Origin: UBA9619 sp964630665
Lineage (GTDB): Bacteria; Pseudomonadota; Gammaproteobacteria; Arenicellales; UBA868
NCBI GenBank assembly: GCA_964630665.1
Contig: CAZVVN010000123.1
Coordinates: 1-6,151, forward strand
Direction: 5' to 3'
Length of the DNA: 6,151 bases
The translations under genes and the position numbers were made by a program. Under the pieces are notes generated by a model. The model was not told the origin of the DNA, did no database searches, and worked only from the letters and a program-made list of their open reading frames with translations. Positions 1-6,151 of this stretch are shown here, one piece after another (the first letter of the stretch is position 1; each line of letters begins with the position of its first letter).

Positions 1-26
1 GGGCATTTCGGGACAAGACACGACGT

Positions 27-530
27 TCAGCCCGTCTCTTCCCTGAGGAAACGTGCCAGGCCGCCGAGCGCCTCGAGGACACTCTGACGACGCACCGCTT
101 CACGATCGCCATCGAACAGAAACTGTTCGGTACGCACACGATCCGGCCTCGCTGCCCAGCAGATAAACACCGTACCAACGGGTTTTTCCTCGCTGCCACC
201 GCCTGGGCCGGCAATTCCAGTGACCGACAGCGCCACATCGGCCAGACTGCGATCGAGCCCGCCACGAGCCATAGCGCGAGCGACCGGTGCGCTGACCGCG
301 CCGCGCTCGGCGATCAGAGCCTCGGGTACACCCACCTGCTCATGCTTGGCTTCATTACTGTAAGTGACAAGACCGCACTCGAACCATTCCGAACTCCCTG
401 AAACTGATGTGATGCTTTGAGCGATCCAGCCGCCGGTGCACGACTCGACGGTCACCAGTTTCAAGCGGTGGCCGCGCAGAATCGATCCGACGTTCTGGGC
501 GACCCCGGTCAGGTCATCCTGGCTGGTCAT
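27..530 (-). CDS. pncC: Nicotinamide-nucleotide amidase PncC (standalone CinA C-terminal domain)
   Basis: Cytoplasmic enzyme that, by family knowledge, deamidates nicotinamide mononucleotide to nicotinate mononucleotide in the pyridine nucleotide (NAD salvage) cycle. From the start chosen here it has 167 residues, the usual length for a single CinA_C domain, and there is no N-terminal molybdopterin-binding-like domain as in full CinA. Seen directly: ESCTGG at residues 29-34, a YSNEAK segment at 57-62, the GAVS stretch near 77-80 and the glycine-rich TGIAGPGGG at 104-112, all family hallmarks. I chose ATG 530 because homologs start shortly before the ESCTGG strand. An in-frame ATG at 596 would add 22 Pro/Arg-rich residues that look non-conserved. 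Its own Shine-Dalgarno is weak, but a small ORF overlaps its start by ATGA, suggesting coupled translation. In many gammaproteobacteria recA follows this gene; here that position falls beyond the left edge, so it cannot be checked. Function confidence is high, start confidence moderate. Confidence 0.93.
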   Translation of the reverse strand: MTSQDDLTGVAQNVGSILRGHRLKLVTVESCTGGWIAQSITSVSGSSEWFECGLVTYSNEAKHEQVGVPEALIAERGAVSAPVARAMARGGLDRSLADVALSVTGIAGPGGGSEEKPVGTVFICWAARPDRVRTEQFLFDGDREAVRRQSVLEALGGLARFLREETG

Positions 531-610
531 TGTTCTATCTTTTGGTCGTCTGGAAAAGGGCCGGTACTTCTCTGGTGGCCCTGTGCTTCCCGGCATAGTC
601 CGATACTCAT
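527..610 (-). CDS. Possible 27-residue upstream ORF coupled to pncC
   Basis: A short ORF with a recognisable ribosome binding site (GGGAG six bases before its ATG at 610). It encodes 27 residues beginning MSIGLCREAQ and ending DDQKIEQ. Its TGA overlaps the pncC ATG as ATGA, the arrangement typical of translational coupling, and pncC itself has only a weak purine stretch in front. The peptide is hydrophilic, shows no domain I recognise and has no obvious leader-peptide codon run. It may be a translated leader that feeds ribosomes into pncC, or a chance ORF in the 5' untranslated region. I infer the coupling from geometry only. Were the longer pncC start at 596 used, this ORF would overlap it in another frame. 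Confidence 0.35.
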   Translation of the reverse strand: MSIGLCREAQGHQRSTGPFPDDQKIEQ

Positions 611-660
611 CAGTTTCTCCCTAAGCTTCGATATCGCAGGGTCTATTGTGCCTGCTGTGA

Positions 661-679
661 AGGCTCACTGCGTGAGCCT
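661..679. repeat. Perfect inverted repeat, 7-bp arms, in a divergent intergenic region
   Basis: AGGCTCA, five bases (CTGCG), then TGAGCCT: two perfectly complementary 7-bp arms. It lies between the divergent pncC and hydrolase genes, about 100 bp before the hydrolase ATG and about 130 bp before the pncC ATG. No T-run follows on either strand, so it does not look like an intrinsic terminator. It could be an operator for a dimeric regulator or a hairpin in one leader transcript. I do not match it to a known regulator consensus, and it is not a LexA box. Confidence 0.4.
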
Positions 680-762
680 GGCAAACAGCCCTCGCCCGGA
701 CCTAAAACACCGAGGCGGCTTTCTGTGATTATGATATCTTGAAGACCCGGATAGCCGACCCC

Positions 763-768
763 TGAGGA
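763..768 (+). promoter_or_regulatory. Ribosome binding site of the exported hydrolase
   Basis: TGAGGA lies 11 bases before the ATG at 780. Spacing is slightly long but workable. It supports this ATG, which also gives a complete signal peptide immediately afterwards. Confidence 0.55.
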
Positions 769-779
769 CAACGGTACCC

Positions 780-1571
780 ATGGCATCTGCCCACATCCGC
801 TCTGCCAGTATCATCCTGTTGCTCCTTTTAACTGCCTGGTCGAGCGGGTATGCCGCCGATGCTGAACGGGAGCGGCGTCTTGTGAAAGAGATCGACGCCA
901 GTCTCTTCGACGGCGAATTGATCCGGCTCGAATCTGGCGGACTTCAATTTGCCGCGGTCGAACTCCGGCCTGAGACAGAGAACCCGCGGGGCGCCGTCAT
1001 CCTGCTGCACGGCCGCGGCTTTCACGCCGACTGGCCGGACACCATCAACCCCCTGCGGACAGCGCTTTCTGAACAGGGCTGGCACACCCTGTCGCTGCAG
1101 ATGCCGGTCCTTGAGAAAGATGCCAAGTATTTCGATTACCTGCCCGTGCTGCCGGAGGCATTTCCCAGAATCGAGGCCACCATCCATCATCTGGCAGAGA
1201 ACAACATCCAGCCCGTTGTGCTTGTGGCGCACAGCTGCGGCGCGCACATGGCCATGGCCTGGCTCGAAGAGACCGGGGATCACCGGATTGATGCCTTCGT
1301 CGGGATCGGAATGGGTGCCACCGACTACAAACAGCCGATGCAGCGACCGTTCCCGTTCGCTGCAATGACTGTGCCGATCCTAGATGTTTATGGCGGCGAC
1401 GACTATCCAGCCGTTCTCCGGATGGCCCCTGAGCGCCTGGTGCTGATTCGGCAAGGGGGCCACTTACGATCGAGCCAAATCGAGATCCCCGGGGCGGACC
1501 ATTATTTCAAGAGTTCGGCTGACGCTCTGATATCAAGTATCACCGCCTGGATCGACGCGCTGTCTTTCTGA
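780..1571 (+). CDS. Exported alpha/beta hydrolase, DUF3530-like
   Basis: 263 residues. An N-terminal signal peptide is visible: Arg7, a hydrophobic core at about 9-20 and a probable cleavage after GYA (residue 25), so the mature protein should be periplasmic or secreted. The body is an alpha/beta hydrolase fold: strand and oxyanion-type turn VILLHGRG at 73-80, a GWHTLSLQMP strand at 100-109 that resembles DUF3530 proteins, nucleophile elbow AHSCGA with Ser152, likely acid Asp207 or Asp208 in YGGDD, and a late His241 in GADHYF. An intact Ser-Asp-His set suggests an active esterase- or dienelactone-hydrolase-like enzyme, but the substrate cannot be told from sequence. It is divergent from pncC and convergent with the M16 protease, so it is probably transcribed alone. 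No clear sigma-70 promoter was found. The DUF3530 assignment rests on recalled pattern resemblance; the general hydrolase call is firmer. Confidence 0.82.
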   Translation: MASAHIRSASIILLLLLTAWSSGYAADAERERRLVKEIDASLFDGELIRLESGGLQFAAVELRPETENPRGAVILLHGRGFHADWPDTINPLRTALSEQGWHTLSLQMPVLEKDAKYFDYLPVLPEAFPRIEATIHHLAENNIQPVVLVAHSCGAHMAMAWLEETGDHRIDAFVGIGMGATDYKQPMQRPFPFAAMTVPILDVYGGDDYPAVLRMAPERLVLIRQGGHLRSSQIEIPGADHYFKSSADALISSITAWIDALSF

Positions 1572-1580
1572 GCCGCTCAG
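1568..1580. repeat. Palindrome spanning both convergent stop codons
   Basis: CTGAGC-C-GCTCAG is a perfect 6+1+6 palindrome; as RNA it could fold as a 5-bp stem with a 3-base loop. It contains the TGA of the hydrolase on plus (1569-1571) and the TGA of the M16 protease on minus (1577-1579). The genes are tail to tail, so it may act as a weak bidirectional transcription end. No strong U-tract follows on either side, so an intrinsic terminator call would be generous. Confidence 0.35.
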
Positions 1581-4525
1581 TCAAACCACTGCCGGTTGTC
1601 CCTGAACGACACCGCTGAGGTGATCTCCTTGATTCTTGGCCCTGTGCCCTGCTCGCCACTGCCTTGCCGATTCTTCTCTGCCCCGAAGGTCCGGACGACC
1701 ATCATCCGCCGAGCATCGGATAACACGTTGTCGGTGAAAAACTGGCGTAGCGTTTTCAACGTCTGCGCCAGTATCGCCGCTGACAGCCTCTCCCGACTGT
1801 CAAAGGCATAGGCCTTGCGGTCTATCTCATGCCAGTATCGTGCCGAACGCTCGCCCAGACGCTGGTCTGGTGTGTTGATCCGCATCAGTATGCTCTGACG
1901 GTGCTGCTCGAAGACGTCCGAGGGCATATGCTCGAGCGTTTCTGAGAAGCCTCTCAGAAAAATCTCGATCGCCGAACGAATCTCATCCGGCGTTCTGTCG
2001 GGGGACTGAACCAGAAAGACCAGCCCCGGGACGCGCCGGAACGGCATGAAGCCCGCGACCACCACATAGCCCATCTTCTGCCGTGTACGCAGAGCCTTGT
2101 AGAACGGTGATTCCAGGAGCTGGCCGATGAGAAGGTACGCTGCCCGCTCCTCGAGTTGTCGGCTCTGCCCCTGAAAATAGCCCACAAACGCAGAATCCAG
2201 ATGGTCGGCATCGCTGGTCAGACGAGCGACAGTTCCTTTATCGAGCTTTACTACCCGGCTGCTGTCAACGATCTCAACCTGCCTGTGTTCGAGCAACTCA
2301 CGCCACACAGTCTTGGCGAGATCGGTGGCTTCATCCTGCAGATAATTGCCATGCGCCAGGGCCACGGCAACCCCCTGCCCCAGAAAACGAGCAACGAACG
2401 CCTCCAGATCCTCTGGTTCCAAGTCCTTCACAGCTGCGGCCAACTCATCCGGCCACCAGGACGGGGCCACCAAAAGCCTGTTGAGATCCGACATGATTCG
2501 TCCGGCCGGGTCCTTGTGCGCATCGTTTTTCAGCGCCCTCAGCAACTGCGTACGCACCCGGGCGAATCGCTCAGGACTGACCTCCGGCGCTTTAAGCGCC
2601 GCGAGAACGATAGACAGCAGTTCGCCCTGGCGGGCACTGTAACCCCTTAGTTTGAGCGAGATGCCACGGGCATGGTCGTACACCTCGAAACCCAGGCCTG
2701 CCAGCAAAGCCGGATAGGTCACGTCGTTGAGCTGGTCAAGCACCGTGGCCACATACAATCGCGTGAGCCCTTGGTTGCGTGGGCTATCGTTGGCGAACGG
2801 CGAGTGGATACTGACAAAGAAATCACCCTTCGGGAACCCGAACGAGGTGTCGTTCTGGAACCAAAGACTAAATCCTGGGCCGACCTCGATCCGTTCCGGC
2901 ACTTTACTGACACGGCTTGCCGTACGCAGCTCGAGGTCGGTTGAGATGAATGGATTGGGTAACGGCAGACGCAATAAGGGGCTCTGCGGTGGGTCAGTCC
3001 ATGCCCTTAGGAGCGATACTGGTAGCGGCCCGAGAGAATAATCCACCTGGTAATGTTCTTCTGTCGCATCGGTTTCCAGCTCAGGGCCGACCAGCAGCAG
3101 ATGAAGGTTCTGTGGTACCAGCCTGGCCAGATAGTCCCGTATGAGCCGTGGATCAAATCGGTCATAACGGTATGGGCCGTAAAGAAGGTCGGCGACCGGA
3201 TAATCGTGCATCCGCCGGGACAGAGTACGGACCAGGTCCATGGGTTCAGAGCGTTCCTGGAATCGGAAATCTATCTCAGCGAGGGTCTTCTGTTCCTGAT
3301 AGACCCATGGCTTAAGTCCTTCTTTTCGGATCTGCTGAATCGCCTGAAACAGCAATCGGCCAACCTCGTCGTAAGCGCCGAGACCGGCTTCGGTCAGGCT
3401 GATGGAGATCTCGAAGGTGCTCTCGTTGTCATTGCTCATACCCGTACCGGCTGACAGCGCTTCTGCCCAGCCTTGTTCTTTGAGGACCGACAGCAGTGAT
3501 CCCGGCCCTTCGTGTCCCAGTAGATGTCCAAGGTAGGCCAAAGGCTTCTCCCGGTAGTGAGCAATCCGCGCGGGCAGGGGAAAGGTAAACAGGCCGTAAC
3601 GCATCTCCGCGATCGGCACGACTTTCTGCTGCAGGGGCAGTTTGTTCTCGCCGTAGAGACCAGGGACTTCGTCACCGGCTGACTCTCCGCCTGCTGGCAG
3701 ATCAGCGAATCGGTTCACCACCCAGTTCTCAAGAACCTCCAGATCCTCATGCCCCAGCACAACCAGCGTCATGTTGGGTGCTGTGTAGTAACGGTGGTAG
3801 AACTCAAGCAGATCCTGTCGAACCAGATCACCTGGCCGGTCGGCGAGAGTCTGGCGACTGCCAACCGCAAACCCAGATCGTGGGTGCCTGCGATCGAAGG
3901 CCAGCTGCCTGACCGCCCGAATCCGTCGCCCGTCTTTCTTCAGTCCGGAGGTGTACTCCGAGTGGACGACTGCCCGTTCGCGCTCAACGAATTCGGGATT
4001 GAGCAAGGGGCTGGTGAAGAATCCCGCAAAACGATCCAGCGCGCCTTCCAGATGATCGGCATCGATATCGAAATAGTAGTTGGTGTGTGCGTAAGAAGTG
4101 TATGCATTCTCGGAACCGCCATGCCGGGTGATATAACTCTGGTATTCACCCGCCTCGGGATATGCCTCGGTGCCCAGAAACAGCATATGCTCGAGGAAAT
4201 GAGCCAACCCGGCCCGGTCTTCCGGATCGCTGCCACTGCCGGCCTGTACATCCAGAGAGACGGCTGCTTTGTCTGTCGCGCTGTCGGAGATCAGGACGAC
4301 ACGCAGGCCATTGGGCAGGGCCATGTCCTGGAACTGCCGCTGATCCATCGCACTGGTGATAATCGTAGCCGACGAAACCAACGGCAATAAAAGCCCGGCA
4401 AAAGCCAGCAGTCTTTTCAGGGTCCGTTTGAGAGCCGGAGTCGTCCGAGGCGCTTTTATCCAACCGGGTTTTAGAGGGGACCACAGAACAAAGGACGAGC
4501 CTTTGCCCTGGTCAGGCGTACACAT
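1577..4525 (-). CDS. Pitrilysin/insulysin-type M16 zinc metalloprotease, exported
   Basis: 982 residues, close to E. coli protease III (about 962). It is predicted to degrade peptides and small proteins in the periplasm using one zinc. The inverted zinc motif HFLEH is at 109-113 (His109, catalytic Glu112, His113). The third ligand Glu190 in HSEY lies 77 residues after His113, the pitrilysin spacing, with Glu183 also conserved. Order of domains: active M16 domain about 67-200, M16_C about 225-405, middle domain about 410-690, inactive C-terminal half about 695-940. Arg813 and Tyr820 in LRTRQKMGY match the substrate-binding Arg/Tyr pair of insulysin. A signal-like segment (KRTLKRLL then a hydrophobic run) lies at 34-53 with likely cleavage after SSA. 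Oddity: about 34 polar residues precede the signal, and no ATG, GTG or TTG start lies between 4525 and it. An upstream in-frame TGA makes ATG 4525 the only usual start that keeps the signal. Met60 would give a cytosolic form. The tail after about 945 is a Gly/Gln/Glu-rich extension. A possible gene symbol would be ptrA, left blank because of divergence. Confidence 0.94.
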   Translation of the reverse strand: MCTPDQGKGSSFVLWSPLKPGWIKAPRTTPALKRTLKRLLAFAGLLLPLVSSATIITSAMDQRQFQDMALPNGLRVVLISDSATDKAAVSLDVQAGSGSDPEDRAGLAHFLEHMLFLGTEAYPEAGEYQSYITRHGGSENAYTSYAHTNYYFDIDADHLEGALDRFAGFFTSPLLNPEFVERERAVVHSEYTSGLKKDGRRIRAVRQLAFDRRHPRSGFAVGSRQTLADRPGDLVRQDLLEFYHRYYTAPNMTLVVLGHEDLEVLENWVVNRFADLPAGGESAGDEVPGLYGENKLPLQQKVVPIAEMRYGLFTFPLPARIAHYREKPLAYLGHLLGHEGPGSLLSVLKEQGWAEALSAGTGMSNDNESTFEISISLTEAGLGAYDEVGRLLFQAIQQIRKEGLKPWVYQEQKTLAEIDFRFQERSEPMDLVRTLSRRMHDYPVADLLYGPYRYDRFDPRLIRDYLARLVPQNLHLLLVGPELETDATEEHYQVDYSLGPLPVSLLRAWTDPPQSPLLRLPLPNPFISTDLELRTASRVSKVPERIEVGPGFSLWFQNDTSFGFPKGDFFVSIHSPFANDSPRNQGLTRLYVATVLDQLNDVTYPALLAGLGFEVYDHARGISLKLRGYSARQGELLSIVLAALKAPEVSPERFARVRTQLLRALKNDAHKDPAGRIMSDLNRLLVAPSWWPDELAAAVKDLEPEDLEAFVARFLGQGVAVALAHGNYLQDEATDLAKTVWRELLEHRQVEIVDSSRVVKLDKGTVARLTSDADHLDSAFVGYFQGQSRQLEERAAYLLIGQLLESPFYKALRTRQKMGYVVVAGFMPFRRVPGLVFLVQSPDRTPDEIRSAIEIFLRGFSETLEHMPSDVFEQHRQSILMRINTPDQRLGERSARYWHEIDRKAYAFDSRERLSAAILAQTLKTLRQFFTDNVLSDARRMMVVRTFGAEKNRQGSGEQGTGPRIKEITSAVSFRDNRQWFD

Positions 4526-4628
4526 CGGTGACGATCACCCGTTCTGCAGATCGCCGACTGAGCTGGAAATCGATGCCAGCACCCATGACAACGACATCCG
4601 CAGTTGCGATGGGAGAATCAGCAGACAC
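4512..4628 (-). pseudogene. Probable remnant of an FAD-dependent oxidoreductase N-terminus
   Basis: Read from GTG 4628, 38 codons end at TGA 4514-4512. Residues 10-19 read ADVVVMGAGI, the first beta strand and GxG turn of a Rossmann FAD-binding fold. Residues 21-35 (FQLSRRSAERVIVTD) look like the end of the following helix and the second beta strand with its acidic tip. Only 11 residues separate GAGI from the second strand, where intact members have roughly 15-17, so several residues including the next conserved glycine seem deleted. After the TGA, a shift into the protease frame gives PDQGKGSS, reminiscent of the Gly/Ser-rich segment that follows in D-amino-acid-oxidase-like proteins. I infer a decayed gene of that superfamily, lost by deletion between the SDR gene and the protease. 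A functional microprotein or chance resemblance is possible. It overlaps the first 14 bases of the protease gene in another frame. Confidence 0.45.
4536..4540 (-). promoter_or_regulatory. Weak ribosome binding site for the M16 protease start
   Basis: GGGTG (minus strand) ends 10 bases before ATG 4525. It is the only purine-rich stretch near this start and is a poor match to the anti-Shine-Dalgarno sequence, so it only weakly supports the start. It lies inside the oxidoreductase remnant. Confidence 0.3.
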
Positions 4629-4721
4629 TGGAAACCGTCCGGGGCACGCGTGCGCAGAAAGGGCCAGTCCTATACAGAGAACCTTGGAGCAGGTGGTCTG
4701 AAACGACTATCACGGCACAGA

Positions 4722-5480
4722 CTACCGATGCCAGCGATCGAACGGACCAAGAGCAAGCGCCCCGCCATCGACGCGAAACGACGCCCCATTGGCAAACCGA
4801 CCGACCGGCGCGACCAGATAGTGCACTAGACCTGCGACCTCGTCAGGCAATCCTGCCCGACCGGCGATATTGATGGACTCCCCCGACTCATCAAGCGACT
4901 CTACGATCGCCGAGGTCAGCGGTGTGTCGACCAACCCAGGGTTCACCTGGTTAACGCGAATTCCCTCCGCCATCCACTCCTTTGACAAGGCAACGGTCGC
5001 GGCAGATAGTGCCGCTTTGGTGGCGCCGTAAACCACGCTGCCCGGTGACGGCCTTTCTGCATCGACTGAACCCATCATGACAACCGAAGGATTGTCACTT
5101 GCAGCCAGGTGTGGATGCGCACGCTGACACAGTCGAAGCGGTGCCCACAGATTGAGCGCAACGTAACCGTCAAAGTAGTCCCGGTCGAGATCCACAAAAG
5201 GGAGCCAGTCACCGCGCCCGGCGTTGTTGACGAGTACATCCAGGCCACCCAGGATAGCTAACGCCCTGTCGATCACCGAATCGGTCTGCTGGGATTCGCT
5301 CAGGTCCGCGACCAGTGGAGCTATGCTCCCCGTTGATTGGGGAACGTCCCCAGAACGGGAGACGCCGACCACACCGGCACCGGCCCCGGCCAGGCGCGAG
5401 GCGACAGCAGCCCCGATGCCGGATGATGCGCCGGTCACAATGACGCGATAACCCGCCAGGTTAAATCCAGAATCAGTCAT
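4722..5480 (-). CDS. SDR-family NAD(P)-dependent oxidoreductase
   Basis: 252 residues, standard classical short-chain dehydrogenase/reductase size, cytoplasmic and probably tetrameric. Cofactor motif TGASSGIG is at 16-23, NNAG at 85-88, and the catalytic set Asn110, Ser138, Tyr151 and Lys155 (YGATK) is complete. PG at 181-182 and the C-terminal VDGG at 237-240 are also typical. Arg42 right after the second beta strand (VGVSRSG) favours NADP(H), an inference. The substrate cannot be assigned: classical SDRs of this kind include 3-oxoacyl-ACP reductase-like, sugar and alcohol dehydrogenases. ATG 5480 was chosen because AGGA lies six bases upstream and the cofactor strand follows as expected. 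An in-frame TTG at 5531 would overlap the upstream carboxylase gene. The gene starts 43 bp after that gene on the same strand, so cotranscription is likely, though a metabolic link is not evident. Confidence 0.93.
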   Translation of the reverse strand: MTDSGFNLAGYRVIVTGASSGIGAAVASRLAGAGAGVVGVSRSGDVPQSTGSIAPLVADLSESQQTDSVIDRALAILGGLDVLVNNAGRGDWLPFVDLDRDYFDGYVALNLWAPLRLCQRAHPHLAASDNPSVVMMGSVDAERPSPGSVVYGATKAALSAATVALSKEWMAEGIRVNQVNPGLVDTPLTSAIVESLDESGESINIAGRAGLPDEVAGLVHYLVAPVGRFANGASFRVDGGALALGPFDRWHR

Positions 5481-5486
5481 AAAATA

Positions 5487-5490
5487 TCCT
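5487..5490 (-). promoter_or_regulatory. Ribosome binding site fixing the SDR start
   Basis: AGGA on the minus strand, six bases before ATG 5480. It decides in favour of this start over the in-frame TTG at 5531, which has no comparable site and would lie inside the preceding gene's last codons. Confidence 0.65.
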
Positions 5491-5523
5491 GAGATCTGTG
5501 CCGTAGAGACACCTGGTAGCGAC

Positions 5524-6151
5524 TCATTCAAATACCAGCAACAAGTCTTTCACATCGACCTGCTGGCCCGGTTGCACCTTGACTTCTTTGACTCTACCGT
5601 CTCGCTCTGCACGAACACTGGTCTGCATTTTCATCGCCTCGATAGTCACCAGCCCATCGCCCCGCTTGACTTCATCGGCTGCCCGCACATTGATCTGCGC
5701 GATGAGCCCCGGCATTGGTGCACCCACGTGGCAGGGGTTACCCGAATCGGCTTTGGGCTGTACCACCCGCGTGACCTGGTGGGTCCGGTCGCTTACTTTG
5801 ATCTGTCGTGGCTGGCCGTTCACCTCAAAGAACACCGTACGCATACCGTCGTCATGGTGATCGCTGACTCCAAGATAGCGAATAATCTGGGTATGCCCGG
5901 AATCCAACTTGACGCTGATCTCCTGACCGGATTCCATACCATAGAAAAAGACCGCCGTCGGCACCATCGTCAGGTCACCGAACTGTTGCCGTGCCTTCGC
6001 GTATTTGACGAACACATCCGGGTACATCAAGTATGAAGCCAGCTCCTGGTCGGAGACACGTCGCTCTACCCGGCGTTCAACCTCTTCGCGAGCAGTATCA
6101 AGGTCTGTTGGCGGCAGTATTGCTCCGGGCCGTTCAGTCAGGGGTGCACTA
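5524..6151 (-). CDS. Pyruvate carboxylase, C-terminal part (tetramerisation and biotinyl domains); 5' end outside window
   Basis: The reading frame is open to the right edge, giving the last 208 residues of a larger protein. Pyruvate carboxylase adds bicarbonate-derived CO2 to pyruvate to make oxaloacetate with ATP, an anaplerotic step. Seen in visible numbering: PGAILPP at 8-14; SYLMYPDVF at 39-47, matching the end of the carboxyltransferase domain; VPTAVFFYG at 63-71 and TVFFEVNGQPR at 105-115, matching the PYC tetramerisation domain; GAPMPG at 143-148; and the biotin attachment motif EAMKM at 171-175 with Lys174 (codon 5631-5629). The compact domain linked to the biotinyl domain without a long Ala/Pro linker argues against the oxaloacetate decarboxylase alpha subunit. 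Whether the protein is the single-chain enzyme (pyc) or a two-subunit PycB cannot be seen. The TTG at 6030 is an internal Leu codon, not a start. It probably leads an operon with the downstream SDR gene. Confidence 0.93.
   Translation of the reverse strand, partial: SAPLTERPGAILPPTDLDTAREEVERRVERRVSDQELASYLMYPDVFVKYAKARQQFGDLTMVPTAVFFYGMESGQEISVKLDSGHTQIIRYLGVSDHHDDGMRTVFFEVNGQPRQIKVSDRTHQVTRVVQPKADSGNPCHVGAPMPGLIAQINVRAADEVKRGDGLVTIEAMKMQTSVRAERDGRVKEVKVQPGQQVDVKDLLLVFE

Noticed and set aside
531..596. In-frame ATG at 596 as pncC start, adding 22 residues
   Set aside because: The extra residues are Pro/Arg/Lys-rich and unlike PncC N-termini, no good ribosome site precedes that ATG, and the domain starts normally from ATG 530.
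661..679. Inverted repeat as a rho-independent terminator
   Set aside because: No T-run follows on either strand, and the genes on both sides are divergent, so no transcript is expected to end there.
730..735. TATGAT as a -10 box for the hydrolase gene
   Set aside because: The hexamer is decent, but no -35-like sequence lies 16-18 bases upstream and the TG is one base out of register for an extended -10; too weak to list.
828..1283. 151-codon open frame on minus opposite the hydrolase gene
   Set aside because: It is a mirror of a high-GC coding region whose plus-strand frame has a signal peptide and catalytic triad.
2156..2650. 164-codon open frame on plus inside the M16 protease gene
   Set aside because: It is antisense to a clear M16 coding region, has no recognisable domain and no ribosome site. 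The same holds for the plus-strand frame at 3749-4390.
5481..5531. TTG at 5531 as start of the SDR gene
   Set aside because: It would overlap the carboxylase stop and add residues ahead of a normal SDR N-terminus, while ATG 5480 has AGGA at ideal spacing.
5572..6036. 154-codon open frame on plus opposite the carboxylase gene
   Set aside because: It is antisense to conserved PYC tetramerisation and biotinyl domains; the predicted peptide has no recognisable features.

Overview
The window is ordinary, gene-dense bacterial chromosome, roughly 57-58% G+C by eye. It reads as Gammaproteobacteria, possibly a marine or environmental lineage. The pointers are a standalone PncC (CinA C-terminal domain) protein, a DUF3530-like exported alpha/beta hydrolase and a full-length pitrilysin-type M16 protease with an N-terminal export signal. 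That assignment is inference from family distribution. No rRNA, tRNA, CRISPR array, transposase or phage gene was seen.

Layout, left to right. Positions 27-530 (minus) hold pncC, the nicotinamide-nucleotide amidase of NAD salvage. A possible 27-codon upstream ORF (527-610, minus) ends in an ATGA overlap with the pncC start. The divergent spacer 611-779 carries a perfect inverted repeat at 661-679. Positions 780-1571 (plus) encode a secreted alpha/beta hydrolase. It converges tail-to-tail, with 5 bp between stop codons, on a 982-residue M16 zinc protease (1577-4525, minus). A 13-bp perfect palindrome spans both stop codons. Right of the protease and on the same strand are an SDR-family oxidoreductase (4722-5480) and the C-terminal 208 codons of a pyruvate carboxylase-type biotin enzyme (5524 to the right edge). 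The carboxylase and SDR genes are 43 bp apart and probably cotranscribed.

The least ordinary spot is the 196-bp gap between the SDR gene and the protease. On the minus strand, 4512-4628 encodes a short peptide that looks like the first beta strand, GxG turn and second beta strand of an FAD-dependent oxidoreductase. It lacks several residues after the GAGI turn and is stopped by TGA. It appears to be the remnant of a lost gene, and the protease's ATG lies inside it in another frame. The protease therefore begins with about 34 atypical residues ahead of a normal signal sequence, possibly derived from the remnant.

Functionally the genes do not form one pathway: NAD recycling, an exported hydrolase, an exported peptidase, a generic dehydrogenase and an anaplerotic carboxylase. 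I found no convincing new multi-gene system here.
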